Part shown: positions 41,863 through 52,027 of the stretch, piece after piece
Numbering within the stretch: the stretch's first letter is position 1
Layout of the letters: each line of letters starts with the position of its first letter
DNA from: Diaporthe sp. PMI_573
Lineage: Eukaryota > Ascomycota > Sordariomycetes > Diaporthales > Diaporthaceae
Direction of reading: 5' to 3'
DNA length: 64,000 nt
Assembly: GCA_021399435.1 (NCBI GenBank)
Contig: JAJTUP010000052.1
Span: 62,001 to 126,000 of the forward strand
Made by a program: the position numbers and the translations under genes
Notes under the pieces: model-generated
What the model saw: the letters and a program-made list of their open reading frames with translations, nothing else
The model's database searches: none
Told to the model about the DNA's origin: nothing

Positions 41863-43415
41863 ATGCAAGCTCAAACGCGGCGATATAGCGTCGTAGGGTC
41901 CATCAAGAAAATCGTCAGCAGCGACAAGAATTCACACGTGCAGCCTGCGGCGGCGCAGGACGTGGGAAGTGTCTCCTCAAATCTTCTTAGCCCTCAACAA
42001 TTGCCCTCCTCGCCTGCCGCCCTCCAGCCGCCCACACCAGAATCTACTCCATTCAGGACGCCTAAACGGTCGGCTCCGGCTTCAGAACCCCATACACCGG
42101 AGACCACTCCGCCTCGGGTCAAACGCCAAGACCAAAAGCCTAGCCCACGACGTGACTTTTCGAGCAAGTTCGCGTCTGCCGGACGGTGGCTGAGGCGTTC
42201 GTCACAGCTCCTATCCCCTTCACCTCTACCCGTTCGGCCTCCGGTGGTTCGGGAACAACCCACAATATCCTCAAAAGTCCCAGCCTCGCTCCAGCCAGCC
42301 TTTGACGTGAGGGCCAACTCGGAATTGAACAACTCCGGTGCTGAAATCACGCACAATTTATCATCTGCGCAAGGCGATTGTTCTCGGTCTTTGTCGATGT
42401 CACCCCGAACCGATAGAAAAGATGCCAAGGCAGTATTAACGGTGATAAAACAACTCAGAGACGAGACTTACAGAGTGAAAAAGGGTGACAAGGACAAGTA
42501 TTCGATTCAGCGGAAGCTCCAGTATCGCGGCTATAAGTTACTACGGGACCCAGAGCTCTTGAAGGAAGTGGACGGTCCAGATTCAGATTTGCTGGAATAT
42601 ATCGATCGCTATCTCCGGTGAGCTTTTCAATTTGAGATCATTCTTTTAAGTGTAGCTCCTTATATCCATTAGCTTCGAATATTTGCGCGATCCTCTGGGA
42701 AACGATAGACAGTTCGTGATACGTATGCCGTCTGCGTTTCATGAGACCATGGCCTGGGGATTTGGCGATATAATCCGCACTTGGCTCGATGACATCACGA
42801 GAGGCGAACATCTTAAAAGCACAGTCAAGAAAACTAGAGACTGGACCATGAAAGTTGCAAGCAACATTGAGTCTACTGGAGCTACCCGGATTCGACTTCA
42901 GGAACTTGGAAATAGCATGGAACCGGACGCTTCCTACAAACACAAGATCTGTTCGATTCCTGACCTGTTGGTAGAAGTGTCATGGTCTCAGCGTGGGAAG
43001 ATGTTGCCGAGAAGGGCGAAAAGACTTATTGAGGAGATGGATGGCCGAGTTCGAACTGTCATCGGCTTAGATATGAGTGATATCTACAAAGGCGGGCGCA
43101 AAGCGACATTCTCCGTATGGAAGGCTAAGAGCGAGCTGAATGATAGTCGTGAGGAGAAGTGGACAGTACACACAGTAATCAATAATCAGGTAAGTGATTG
43201 CAGGACACAAAATACCAATCTGATTGGCAAGCTCTGATCCTATAAAGCAGGAGTTTATCAACGAAAGAGGAGAACCAGTTGAAGGCTGCGAGTTGGGCCT
43301 GTCTCTGAAAGATTTCATCTGCCAACACACGCAGCGCAATTGGGGAAAGAAAGGGGAAAATTACATTTTCGAAGATGTCCCGGTCAAAATCCCTGCCCGA
43401 ACACTCTTTGGATAA
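41863..43415 (+). CDS. Hypothetical protein with PD-(D/E)XK-like domain
   Basis: Three exons, 41863-42617, 42673-43189 and 43251-43415, joined in frame across introns of 55 and 61 bp (GTGAGC and GTAAGT donors), give 478 residues. Residues 1-180 are Pro/Ser/Thr-rich and probably disordered, with basic patches. The second half is folded: KDKYSIQRKLQYRGYKLLRD, FEYLRDPLGNDRQFV, and then EPDASYKHKICSIPDLLVEV with SWSQRGKMLPRRAKRLIEEM and VRTVIGLDM. The PDLLVEV...SQ...K pattern followed by a helix and a beta strand resembles the PD-(D/E)XK nuclease-like domain found in many fungal orphan proteins; the catalytic assignment is inference. It is intact although hAT relics lie on both sides. Confidence 0.72.
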
Positions 43416-44072
43416 AGCCGGAAGGATAGCATGACTTAAATCAGTCCAATATGGCCAAAAGCAGTATGCAGTCTATTCGTGACTTGAAGAGGAGCCTTGA
43501 ATGTGACGCGAACCTGGTCACCAAAAAGCGAAACCCAATCGCAGTCGCGACGTTGCTGCTACCGTGGGAACACCTGCCGCGCGGTTCAAACGCAGCGGCG
43601 TAGACTTAGTTTCTCATAGGGCGGCCCACGCCGAGGCTGATACGGGATCGGCTTGGAAGTCTCACGAGAGTGTCGCACCAGCACTTTGCATTCCAAGCTT
43701 TCTTTGTTCCTTCTTCTCGTTTGTGCCTGCTATACATTAAAAGTGGCCATTGATGTACAGCTTCCAAAACGTCCTTCGGCTGCTGCCTAATTAACAAAAA
43801 ATGGGTGGTACACTTTTCGCACCGCGGTTTACGGATCTGTTGCTTCCCCCCCTCATGGCACTGCGCAACCCGTTATCGGAAATCATTGTGGCGGCTGGGA
43901 GCCGCCAGTCGCAAGAGGACTCGGACTTGGTGATATGGTTGATAGACCCAATTCGTGAAAGATGGTTTACGGAAACTTGGACTGAGCGGAGGGATCGGTA
44001 GGCTTGCAGCCATTGCATCCCGGGAACTGGAGGACATTCTCCAACTGACTTGACAGGTTTACCTACGCACTT
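43416..44072. other. Junction region left of a hAT C-terminal relic
   Basis: A 66-codon frame at 43801-44001 (LIDPIRERWFTETW) may be eroded hAT sequence. Nothing else recognised. Confidence 0.4.
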
Positions 44073-44954
44073 TTGTCGCGCAAAGAGAGTGATAACTCAT
44101 TATCTGTAAGATTTATAGAAACGCTGGAGCTTTCTGTAAAGTATTCTGTTTCTAAACTATTCTTCAAATTTGCGCCCAAATTTTCCTTTCCAAATAGACC
44201 TTACTGCACCGAAAGACAACTAAGAATTCCTGATATTCCGTGGGACGAGATTGATGCTATATTTAAAGCACGGCTTGATAAGCAAACGTACGACATACAC
44301 TGGATCGCCGATGCCCTCCGGCCTAATACAACTGGCTCGGATTCGAAACTACCGCCCAGCATCTTTGCGCGCGTGCAAGAATATCTGCGGAGACAGCTCG
44401 GCAACGACAGCGAGTACCACCGTGCCCTTTCCGAATTCACACATTTCCGAATGCGTACAGGCGGCCCAGACGGCTTATTTAATAAGCATAGCGCTGTTTA
44501 CGACGATGGCTTCAAGCCGGCAATGGCATGGCAGTGCCTCCTCAACCAGGGCTCGGTTCTGGCTAGAGTAGCTGTCAAGGTAATGAGTACCCTTGCGAAC
44601 TCTGTACCCTCGGAACGAAGTTTCTCTGCTATTAGTTTTATACATACGAAAGCTCGGAATCGCCTTACGCCTATGCACGCTGATATGCAGGCTTTCATTT
44701 TTATTAACGACCGTGTACTGGATCGTGTCGAGGATCAGAAGTATGCTCATAAAAAGCGCTGGGCGGATCTTGAGGAGAAGGACTGGCTCGACCTCGAACA
44801 CTCATATCTCGATTTATTTGTGAATGCGCAGGGCAGGAAGGTCTGGATGCATGGCCAGATGGCCTCATCTAAGTGGGAATTTGAGTGGGAGGGTGTATTG
44901 CAGTCGACAGGTGATATATTGGGTGTTGGCACGGAGGTGGAGTCGGAGGTTTAG
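44073..44954 (+). mobile_element. hAT transposase C-terminal part (copy 2)
   Basis: A 293-codon frame ending in the hAT dimerisation region: ARVAVKVMSTLANSVPSERS, then FSAISFIHTKARNRLTPMHA and FIFINDRVL. Upstream are IPDIPWDEIDAIFKARLDK and LRRQLGNDSEYHRALSEF, not clearly conserved. The N-terminal two thirds (BED finger and catalytic core) are absent. It is a different hAT subfamily from the copies at 37.5 and 48.7 kb, with a lysine-rich helix (HKKRWADLEEKDWLDLEH) after the dimer domain. Long and open, but not a complete transposase. Domestication of the dimer domain cannot be excluded. Confidence 0.8.
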
Positions 44955-45330
44955 GGCAGAAACGGTAGAAGGGTAGAATAGTACTGTAAAAACCTAACTG
45001 CTGTCCAAAAAGGAGAAGGGAAATCTTATATGGTACGTACTTATATGTACAGCTTCGTAGTACGTGTGTTATTAACGTCTTAGGCTAACTGCTACAGTAG
45101 CTCGCTGCTCGTACAGCATCTGACGGGAGGATTGGATACCTCCGTTTCGCCTGACAAAGAAAATAGCGGTAATATCTGTCTTTCCAACTAGAATTCTCTT
45201 ATCCGCCCTCTTCCTCCAATCCTGTACCGATTACTCGTGTATCCTGTCGAAAGAGGGTGTATAGCCCAAGGGAAACCATAAAAGGAGAAAACCCTAGGCA
45301 GTTGGTGCTTTTCCCGGCCGTCCCGGTACC
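44955..45330. other. Intergenic
   Basis: AT-rich spacer between the hAT C-terminus and the convergent coiled-coil gene. Nothing recognised. Confidence 0.5.
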
Positions 45331-47198
45331 TTAAGGCAGCTCAACAGATTTCATTTGTGTCAGGACAAGAGCAGCGCTGACCACGGGGTTTGCATCTTGC
45401 TTTCTGGTACTACTCTGCCCAGTGCTCGACGCCGATGAGTCGTGATCATGAGCAGGGGGTCTACCGGTAGCACGTAGCTCCTGATTCTCACTTTCGTTTC
45501 CGGAAGTATCCTCTTTATTCGAATGTGATGCTGATCCTGAAGGAATGACAATGCAGTCGGGTTCATCGCGGTTAGAGCCAAGATTAGCGATCAGATAGTG
45601 GCCTCTCTTGTCGCTAAGGTCACTGTGCGGCTCGGGCTGAGCGGCAGCAACTTGACGCTCCATGTCGCGGGGCTTCGCTTGTCCTTTCCTGGAGTTCTTC
45701 TGTTGACTGTTTCCATCATTCGACAAACTGGACAGCTCTGCTGCGACTGATTGATTGCTTGTCTTATTTGTTGGCTTCAAGATCTTGTACCCATTTTTCA
45801 ACGCCTCCTCGAACGCAGTGTTGTTCTGGTTTGCAAGTTCCGCCGTACAATCCTTCACGAGAAAGCCACAATTCTGAATGGCAAGATGATGCGTCTTCTC
45901 CAATCTACCATGCTGAGGGCTGTGCAAGTGTTTGGCAGCGCCATGCAAGGGATTCCCAAGCCCAAAATGCATTTTATGCTTATCACACTTGACGATGTAC
46001 CAATTACCGGAACCTTCTTTATACTCAAAGATCTTGTGCTTGAATACGGCCTCTCCTTGTTGATAAACCTCCTCGAAGGTCACGACGCGATGTGTTGCTT
46101 TTTCCTGGGCTAGATCTGGTCGTAAAGATGTGCGCTGTTGCTGTTCAGCTGAATTTTCCGCCGCCGAGGTCTGCTGCGCTGCTGCAACTGATCCTTCCAT
46201 GCGTCGGCGTTTCGGCACAGCCATGATGCTTTCAGCTGGTAACTCAACAACCCTCCTTTTTACGTTATGGCGAGATCGAGTTGCCGAAGCAGGCGTTCGT
46301 TGTCGTGAATTGCCCATAGGTTCATCAGGTATCGACTGTGGACGTGGAGGTCGAGCAGAGCATGATGGTTCAGGATTTGGGGTTGACGGCTTTCCTTGCA
46401 ACGCAGGTTTGGGCGGCGCTGACGTGATATAATCCCTCTTATGCATGTCTGCTAAGGGGGTCGGATCCTGGGGCGGGAGTTCTCCGGGCATTGACGTTTG
46501 GAGAGGGGAAGCTTGTGGCGTCGATGCTGGCCGGGAAGGTGTAAGCAGAAGTGTTTGAGGCGTGGGCGCATGAACGTCTGCGCCGGGAGGTCTGGCCTCG
46601 ATAGACCGGGTCGCATTGAAGTAGTGTGGTCGAGGCGTCCGATTCCATCTGGCTGGTGACACGGATTGGTCCATAGTAGTGACCTGTTTATTGTCGTTGG
46701 TCAGAATTGATGTTATGAACTATCCACTCGTATGCTTACCGCGATGGTAGATGAGGTCGATACCGTCTCCTCAAGCGCGGAGCCAAGGGTTCTATTTTGC
46801 TCAGCGGCCGAACCGGTAATCAATTCTTGGACCTTGTTAAGCAGATTCGCTTCCGCCTTTGTTTTTGTCCTTTCATATTCGCGATGTAGTTCGTTCTTTT
46901 TCAGGTGAAGGTCTACTTGTTTCGCGACTGCTAAACTGAAGGACTGTTGGACCGTCACAAAAGCCTCGCGCACCATCCGGGCGGTTTGATCCAAGTCCGA
47001 AACAAAATGGTCTTCCTCGTGGCGCAGCTGTGCATCGAGTTCCGCCTTCCTAGCTTCGTACTCGTTGTCCAGGCGCATGCGATCGGCTGTGTGCTGTTCC
47101 TTCAACTGCTCGAACCACGAGTTCTGCGGGTCTAGTACATCATTCGTTGGGTCCGCAGCAGATGGCCTGGCTGACGGAGATTCCAAATTGCGATCCAT
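45331..47198 (-). CDS. Coiled-coil protein with C/H-rich domain
   Basis: Two exons on the minus strand, 47198-46740 and 46683-45331, with a 56-bp intron (GTAAGC donor, AAACAG acceptor) in phase, giving 603 residues from MDRNLESPSARPSAADPTND. Residues about 25-135 form a long coiled coil (EQLKEQHTADRMRLDNEYEA, then REAFVTVQQSFSLAVAKQVD). A Pro/Ser/Thr-rich linker with a basic patch (PKRRRMEG) follows. Then comes a compact domain: FKHKIFEYKEGSGNWYIVKC, DKHKMHFGLGNPLHGAAKHL, HSPQHGRLEKTHHLAIQNCG. The spacing C-x2-H-x3-HF...KHL-x4-H...H suggests a zinc-binding finger of a fungal-only family. The tail is polar. Probably nuclear. A partial second copy of the domain lies at 48154-48300. Confidence 0.75.
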
Positions 47199-47324
47199 TA
47201 AAGCGGAACAAGGATGTAGTAATGGTAGAAAGCTTGTGTTGGGAGTCTGTGAAGCATAAGTGTCGGGCGAGTGTGGCGATTGACTCCTTTCGTCTGTAGA
47301 AGACACGAAGTGAATTGAGGTCAC

Positions 47325-47849
47325 GTGCAGGTAAACGGCACTAACCTGATTAACGTCTGCCTCGGTGTCTCTACCCCGCTTACTCCCCTGCAGGAGCCTG
47401 CGGAAGAAAATTTCTCACTTGTGAGATTTGGGGCACGCACACCGCCGCCCATGGCCCATGGGCCAAAAAGACCATCGGTACATCGATCTCCCCGCGCCTG
47501 GCACAGGATTCAGGTGTTGCGCATAGTATATATACATAGGACGCTGGTTCCACAGCTGCAACAACAGCCTCGAGAAGGGCAGCATTCCCGCAATCTTCAG
47601 GGCTCTTCCCAACAAGACTTTGGGTGGCTCCCACTGGTGCTGGCCCTAAGACATCCGAGCCAAAAAGGACCTCAGATGTGATGATGCCGGCAGAAGCGCG
47701 CGGCCAGCTAAGCCGATACAAGAGCTCGAGCTGCACCAGACGACGCCGCCTGATCTGAGACGACTACGGACCAACAGGCAGAAATGGACCAGCATGAAAA
47801 GCCAGGGTATGTAGGACAACAATTCAGTTGCAATGGATGCCGAAAGCCT
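47325..47849. other. Intergenic, possible decayed coding sequence
   Basis: A minus-strand frame (47380-47736, with GATQSLVGKSPEDCGNAALL) might be eroded coding sequence but is not recognisable. Confidence 0.35.
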
Positions 47850-48001
47850 CCCTTGCCGATGAGCTCCGAAAGCACGTACGGACGCGGCTCCTTACCAGCC
47901 TCCGCGCATTCCTTTAGGATGGATGCCTGCGTCTTCCTTGCATCCTCGAAGGCTTTGGCTCTGGTCGTCATCGGGGCAGCAAGACCGAGACGATCGTCCA
48001 T
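47850..48001 (-). pseudogene. N-terminal fragment of a STE20/SPS1-type kinase
   Basis: The minus strand begins MDDRLGLAAPMTTRAKAFED and reaches EPRPYVLSELIGKGGF. The P-Y-x-L-x-E-L-I-G-K-G-x-F stretch is the start of a kinase domain at the glycine-rich loop, in the context usual for fungal STE20/SPS1-like kinases. The frame then leaves kinase sequence (GGFRHPLQLNCC). No clear donor site follows and no further kinase lobe is seen, so the gene is cut after about 52 codons. Confidence 0.6.
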
Positions 48002-48153
48002 TGCGCGTCTGCGCTCGACCTAAGGGGTGCGCATACACATGTAGATATAGCGTTGACGTGACATGCACAGCAGTGCGACGAACCCGGTGGGTAGGGTTGT
48101 AGAGGGAAGGTAGACGGGAGCGGTGGGTGGTCGAGATGGATGTTGAAAGGTCG

Positions 48154-48395
48154 AGGTTGATATGCACTTCGGGCGTAATCCTGTGCTTGGCGCTGCGAGA
48201 CATTTAAGTGGCCATGGCCATGGCTACATGGATAAGAAGCACGATTCTGCCATTGAGATGTGCGGTTTTCTTGTCAAGTCCGAAATAGACCAGGCCCGAG
48301 CAGCTGTGCAGAGAAAACAAAAGATCGCTGAACGAGTGTACGCGTCGTCTGAGCATCACCAGGCTGGTCTTATCAACTATCGCTTACAATTATAG
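48154..48395 (+). pseudogene. Partial copy of the C/H-rich domain
   Basis: The plus strand encodes MHFGRNPVLGAARHLSGHGH and then MDKKHDSAIEMCGFLVKSEI. This parallels MHFGLGNPLHGAAKHLHSPQ and THHLAIQNCGFLVKDC of the gene at 45331-47198 but on the opposite strand. The N-terminal half of the domain, with the CxxH pair, and the coiled coil are missing. After about 50 residues the frame runs into dispersed repeat copy B. A truncated paralogue, and not a tandem duplicate, given the divergence. Confidence 0.7.
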
Positions 48396-48487
48396 CCACC
48401 ACCATTTCCGACAGAAATGCGCCTATCCATTCCACCAAAAGTAGTAATACCGCCGATACGTAATATGCGGCCGTCAAAGACCTGAGA
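48369..48487 (+). repeat. Dispersed repeat copy B (119 bp)
   Basis: Partner of 30521-30639 (about 90% identity, same orientation). Its minus strand is open: GGITTFGGMDRRISVGNGGG, then YNCKR and a stop. It abuts the C/H-rich domain fragment. Confidence 0.92.
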
Positions 48488-48549
48488 TCGATCGATCCAG
48501 TTTCCTGCTCCGAGAGACGCTGCCCGACCATATATGCAGTGTGGCTAAC

Positions 48550-48590
48550 AATCAATCGAGTTCAATTTCGGCCCTCAAACTCGATTGATT
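48550..48590. repeat. 13-bp hairpin near hAT end
   Basis: AATCAATCGAGTT (48550-48562) and its reverse complement (48578-48590) are separated by 15 bp. The core ctcgattga recurs twice more before 48650, just outside the hAT coding end at 48675, so it may be a sub-terminal transposase-binding array. Confidence 0.75.
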
Positions 48591-50525
48591 GAACCTATCT
48601 CAGCTCGATTGAAGCTTGACTTGACTAATCAGCGGCCTCGATTGACAACTTGTCAAGTACTTGATATACTATGCCTAATCAGGTAATTTGTATAGACCTC
48701 TTGGTGTAGAAATCCCGCGCAAGATCTTTGAAGTAATCCAATTCTTCTGTATCATCTCAGCTTCAACTGTGTCATCGCCGAGACCGTTGCGCTTGTCGGT
48801 GATGAGCTCACTACCGTCAGAGAATACGCGCTCTGGCTCTGCGCTCATCGCTGGTGTGCTGAAGATGTTAAGAGCAAGTTTGCTGAGAATAGGCCATACG
48901 TGGCGTCGGTCCACCCACCACGCCAGAGGATTCTTAACGGTCATGTCATCCTTCGACGGCACCTGCTTTATCCAGACCTCCCACTCAGTCTCCACCTTCC
49001 TCCTCTTGCCACGGCGTGGTCGATCTGTTGTATGGCCCCAAGCATCGAATTCGTCATCGATTGTCGGCGAGGAAGAAGGAGACGTCTCGGCTTGGTCGAC
49101 GTGCTCAGTGGCCACCGTGACTGCAGCGAAGCGATCGTAATATACAGTGAGCTCCTTCTCTGCTGTCTTTATCCAATCCTCTCGCTTCCACCACTTCTCC
49201 CTGAAGCATTCGAATTGGTAGGCTGGGTGGAGGGCGATGGCCATGCGGTAGATCGGCGACTGGTCGGTAAGCTCGTAGTAGGTGTTGATCTTTGACCATG
49301 CAGCGAGCACACCGGCAGAGTAGTAGGGAGGAAGGGCATCCTCGTTATCTGCATTCATGACGTCAATCTCTTCTTTGACGCTCTCAAGCTTCGTGAGCAG
49401 GAAGTCCATGGCGTAGAGTACTTGCCACACCGAGCCTTGGCCACCCTCGTTGCCCTCGCTATCTGCACGGCTTTGTAGTCGCTTCGTGAGTCGCTCGAAA
49501 GGCTGCAGGAGCTTATAGAAGAGCTCAAGCTCGTGCCAATCAGCCTCGGTGAGGAAGTCATTCTTGTGCTTGTCGTTTTTATCCGGAGGCTTCCACTGCG
49601 CCTGGTAGAGATCGATGGCAGGGCGACACTTAAGAGCACGCTCGATCATGTAATATGTCGCGTTCCATCGAATGCCACCGTCATTGAGGAGCACGCCGAC
49701 GAAGAGCTTGCCGTCGCTCGTCTTCGTGACGCGCATGCGAGCTCTCAACAGCTCGCGACGCGCGTCATTGCGATTAATGTAGATAACGAGGTTGTGCAGC
49801 TTGCCAATGACGCCTTTGAGGCTCCAGAGAGCTACATGCTGCTCCTCCGAAGCCTCAGTAAGATTCTTCTCCCATGCGCTGACGCCTTCGCCAAATAAGA
49901 GAGCCTTAACGACGAGATTAATAATATGGCCGATACAGCGAATACGGTCTGCTTCTGGATCGATCGAGGAGAAGGAACGCTGTAACGCTTCGAGGCATTT
50001 GTCGTTATCACCAGCGTTATCCATAACGAAGGAGCCGAGCTTCTCGCCGATGCTGTATTGTAGAATTACTGGATATATGTTAGAGCAAGCGAGATAGAGA
50101 GATTAGGCTTTGTTTACCCTCTTCACAGTTGCTCTCCTGAAATAGAAATTTAATTCTAAATTTAGTCGTGAGGACTACAGATGACTTATGAGCATGCCCC
50201 TAAGGAAAAGTACCGTACTTGGAAAGACGGAAGGAATAAGCCGCCAAAAGGACTGCCCGAATTTCGAGTACATGTATCCATCTGGACCCTCTCCGGTGTG
50301 TGAGCAGTAGCGACGAACTAGCCCTCGAGCCATGTACATTCTGCTCTGCGACTACCAAAAAAGTACTGCACGATTGCTACAACATAGCCCAAAAAGAACG
50401 ATTGTTCCGACGTGTGTACTTGCGTAGACCTTAGAGTACTTGTAAAAGTTGGTTATCATTAGTACTTTAGTTTATAAGCAGGCCCCCGTTGCAGACATTT
50501 CTAAAGGACCGTGGACCTTAGAGAA

Positions 50526-50532
50526 TATAAAA
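50526..50532 (+). promoter_or_regulatory. TATA box of the repeat-protein gene
   Basis: TATAAAA, 146 bp upstream of ATG 50678, inside the insert, in a promoter-like AT-rich stretch. The gene therefore came with its own likely promoter. Confidence 0.5.
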
Positions 50533-50677
50533 GCCGGTCGATTTCAGGCATAAAGTTGAAGTCTAGGAGAGCAGATCATCCTCACTCAGCTTTTATAAAT
50601 GTTCTTTGGGATAATAAAATCAAATTACGAGCCAAAATATATACTCGCCTTGCTTTAGCAACCTTCTCGTGGTCAAG

Positions 50678-51186
50678 ATGAAGGTCAGTCTCATATTTTC
50701 CAACCACCCGAGTCTCCTCGCCTTGCTAACTAACAAGCGCCCCAGTGCACCATCTTCGTCGCCTTTGTGGCTACTCTGTTTCCTCGCGCGGCCTTTTCCG
50801 CCCCGGTCGCCGTCTCCATCGCGGCTATGGAACCGGGCCACTCTGGATACGAAAGCCACGTGGGCGCCGCGGCTCGAGATGAGCTCTCCACCGCTGGCCG
50901 CTCTGGCTATAACTCGGTGGGGACCACCGCGCGGCGCGCCACTATAGCCACCAACACTGATGGTCGCTCTGGGTACAACTCTGTTGATGTTACCAGCCAG
51001 ACGGGTCTCACTGATATCACGACTGACGGACGGTCTGGCTACAACTCTGTTGAGGTCTCCGAGCACAACGGTGTCACGAGCGCTGAGACCGACGGGCGGG
51101 GTGGTTACAACTCTGGATCCACTGAAACGAAAGTCACCACAGACGCGGAGACGGACGGTCGATCAGGTTATAAGGCGACCGAGTGA
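50678..51186 (+). CDS. Secreted tandem-repeat peptide precursor, 3' truncated
   Basis: Exon 1 is just ATG AAG (50678-50683). A 62-bp intron (50684-50745, GTCAGT donor, GCTAACTAAC branch, CCCCAG acceptor) leads to exon 2, 50746-51186, 148 residues in all. The N-terminus is a signal peptide ([20 protein letters not shown] followed by APVA). The rest is tandem repeats of 22 residues starting GRSGYNSV (about residues 52, 74, 96, then 118 as GRGGYNSG and 139 as GRSGY), with acidic TD/AETD before each. One RR pair (TARRAT) occurs, but there are no regular KR sites, unlike classical Kex2-cut repeat precursors. The last repeat is cut at 51171; the final KATE and stop come from antisense WD40 sequence. 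It could be a cell-surface or effector-like protein or a peptide precursor. Family not recognised. Confidence 0.65.
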
Positions 51187-52027
51187 ACCGAGCTGTCATG
51201 GCCTTTGAGCGTCTGTCATGGCCTTTGAGCGTCTGCAGGCATTGCCCCGAGGCGGGATCCCAGATCTTGACGGTATTGTCGCGTGAACCCGACGCGAGCC
51301 GCTGGCCATCCGCTGAGAAGGCGACCGAGTGAACCGAGCTGTCATGGCCTTTGAGCGTCTGCAGGTATGCATTCCAGTCCGCTTCCACTACTGGCTTCGT
51401 ACTGATCCAGCTAGGTTCTTCCGCCTTAAATTTTTCTTTCACCAGACTGCAACCTGGTGCAAATACGAGGGCTGATGTGTACGCTTGAAGAGGAGCTTGC
51501 TCGATTATCCATCTGTAGGAGAGAGCGAACCGATGTGCATCTCGAACAAAGGTCGTTAGCGGTCTTTGATCAGTACGCCCCTGCATCTCTGTTAGTATGG
51601 CTCTCTGGCGTTAGTAACTAAATACCTACAATTAGGCCCTCAAGTTGCCTTATGGCAATGATACCCTCCGACATAGCTCGGAGTAGACTGAGAGCTTCGA
51701 GCCAGTAAAGATACTTCTTCTCAAGGAAGGTCTGGACCGCATCCAGTGTGTTGCATTGCAGCATGTCTTGATCGGAAATCGAGTCGCGGAGATGGTCAAC
51801 CCAGAAGACGCATGAGTACCGTACTGGGGCCAGTGGGTCGGAAGATGGCGTTTGCACCTCGTCGATTGGGAATCCAGGTGCCTTTAAACCGTACATGTCG
51901 CGTTGCAAGACCGTAAACATCGTATTGAGCGATCTTGAGAAGATGATGTGGTTTACATCTTCCATCCCCAGAGGGAAGACCCAGTTGAAAGCCTCTTGAG
52001 AAGCTTGGTGCCCGGCCTTCCCCTGTA
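51172..52027 (-). pseudogene. 3' part of a NACHT-WD40 NLR gene
   Basis: Exon A (52027-51630) encodes the helical region after NACHT: SQEAFNWVFPLGMEDVNHII, then APVRYSCVFWVDHLRDSISD and FLEKKYLYWLEALSLLRAMS. A 49-bp intron (51629-51581) joins it in frame to exon B, with [40 protein letters not shown] and [20 protein letters not shown], one full WD40 repeat ([20 protein letters not shown]) and the start of a second. In the second, a 20-bp stretch is duplicated in tandem (51194-51233) and shifts the frame, and the gene ends at 51172 by fusion to the repeat-protein gene. The NACHT ATPase and N-terminal effector domain are absent. Parent genes of this HET-D/E type act in non-self recognition. Confidence 0.85.

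Noticed and set aside
50090..50180. A true intron joining the two hAT halves, using CTAAC and CCAG at 50070-50090 as acceptor
   Set aside because: Phase does not fit the candidate donor at 52044, and a 1.97-kb intron with coding genes inside would be exceptional; simple removal with one TAC copy restores the frame exactly.
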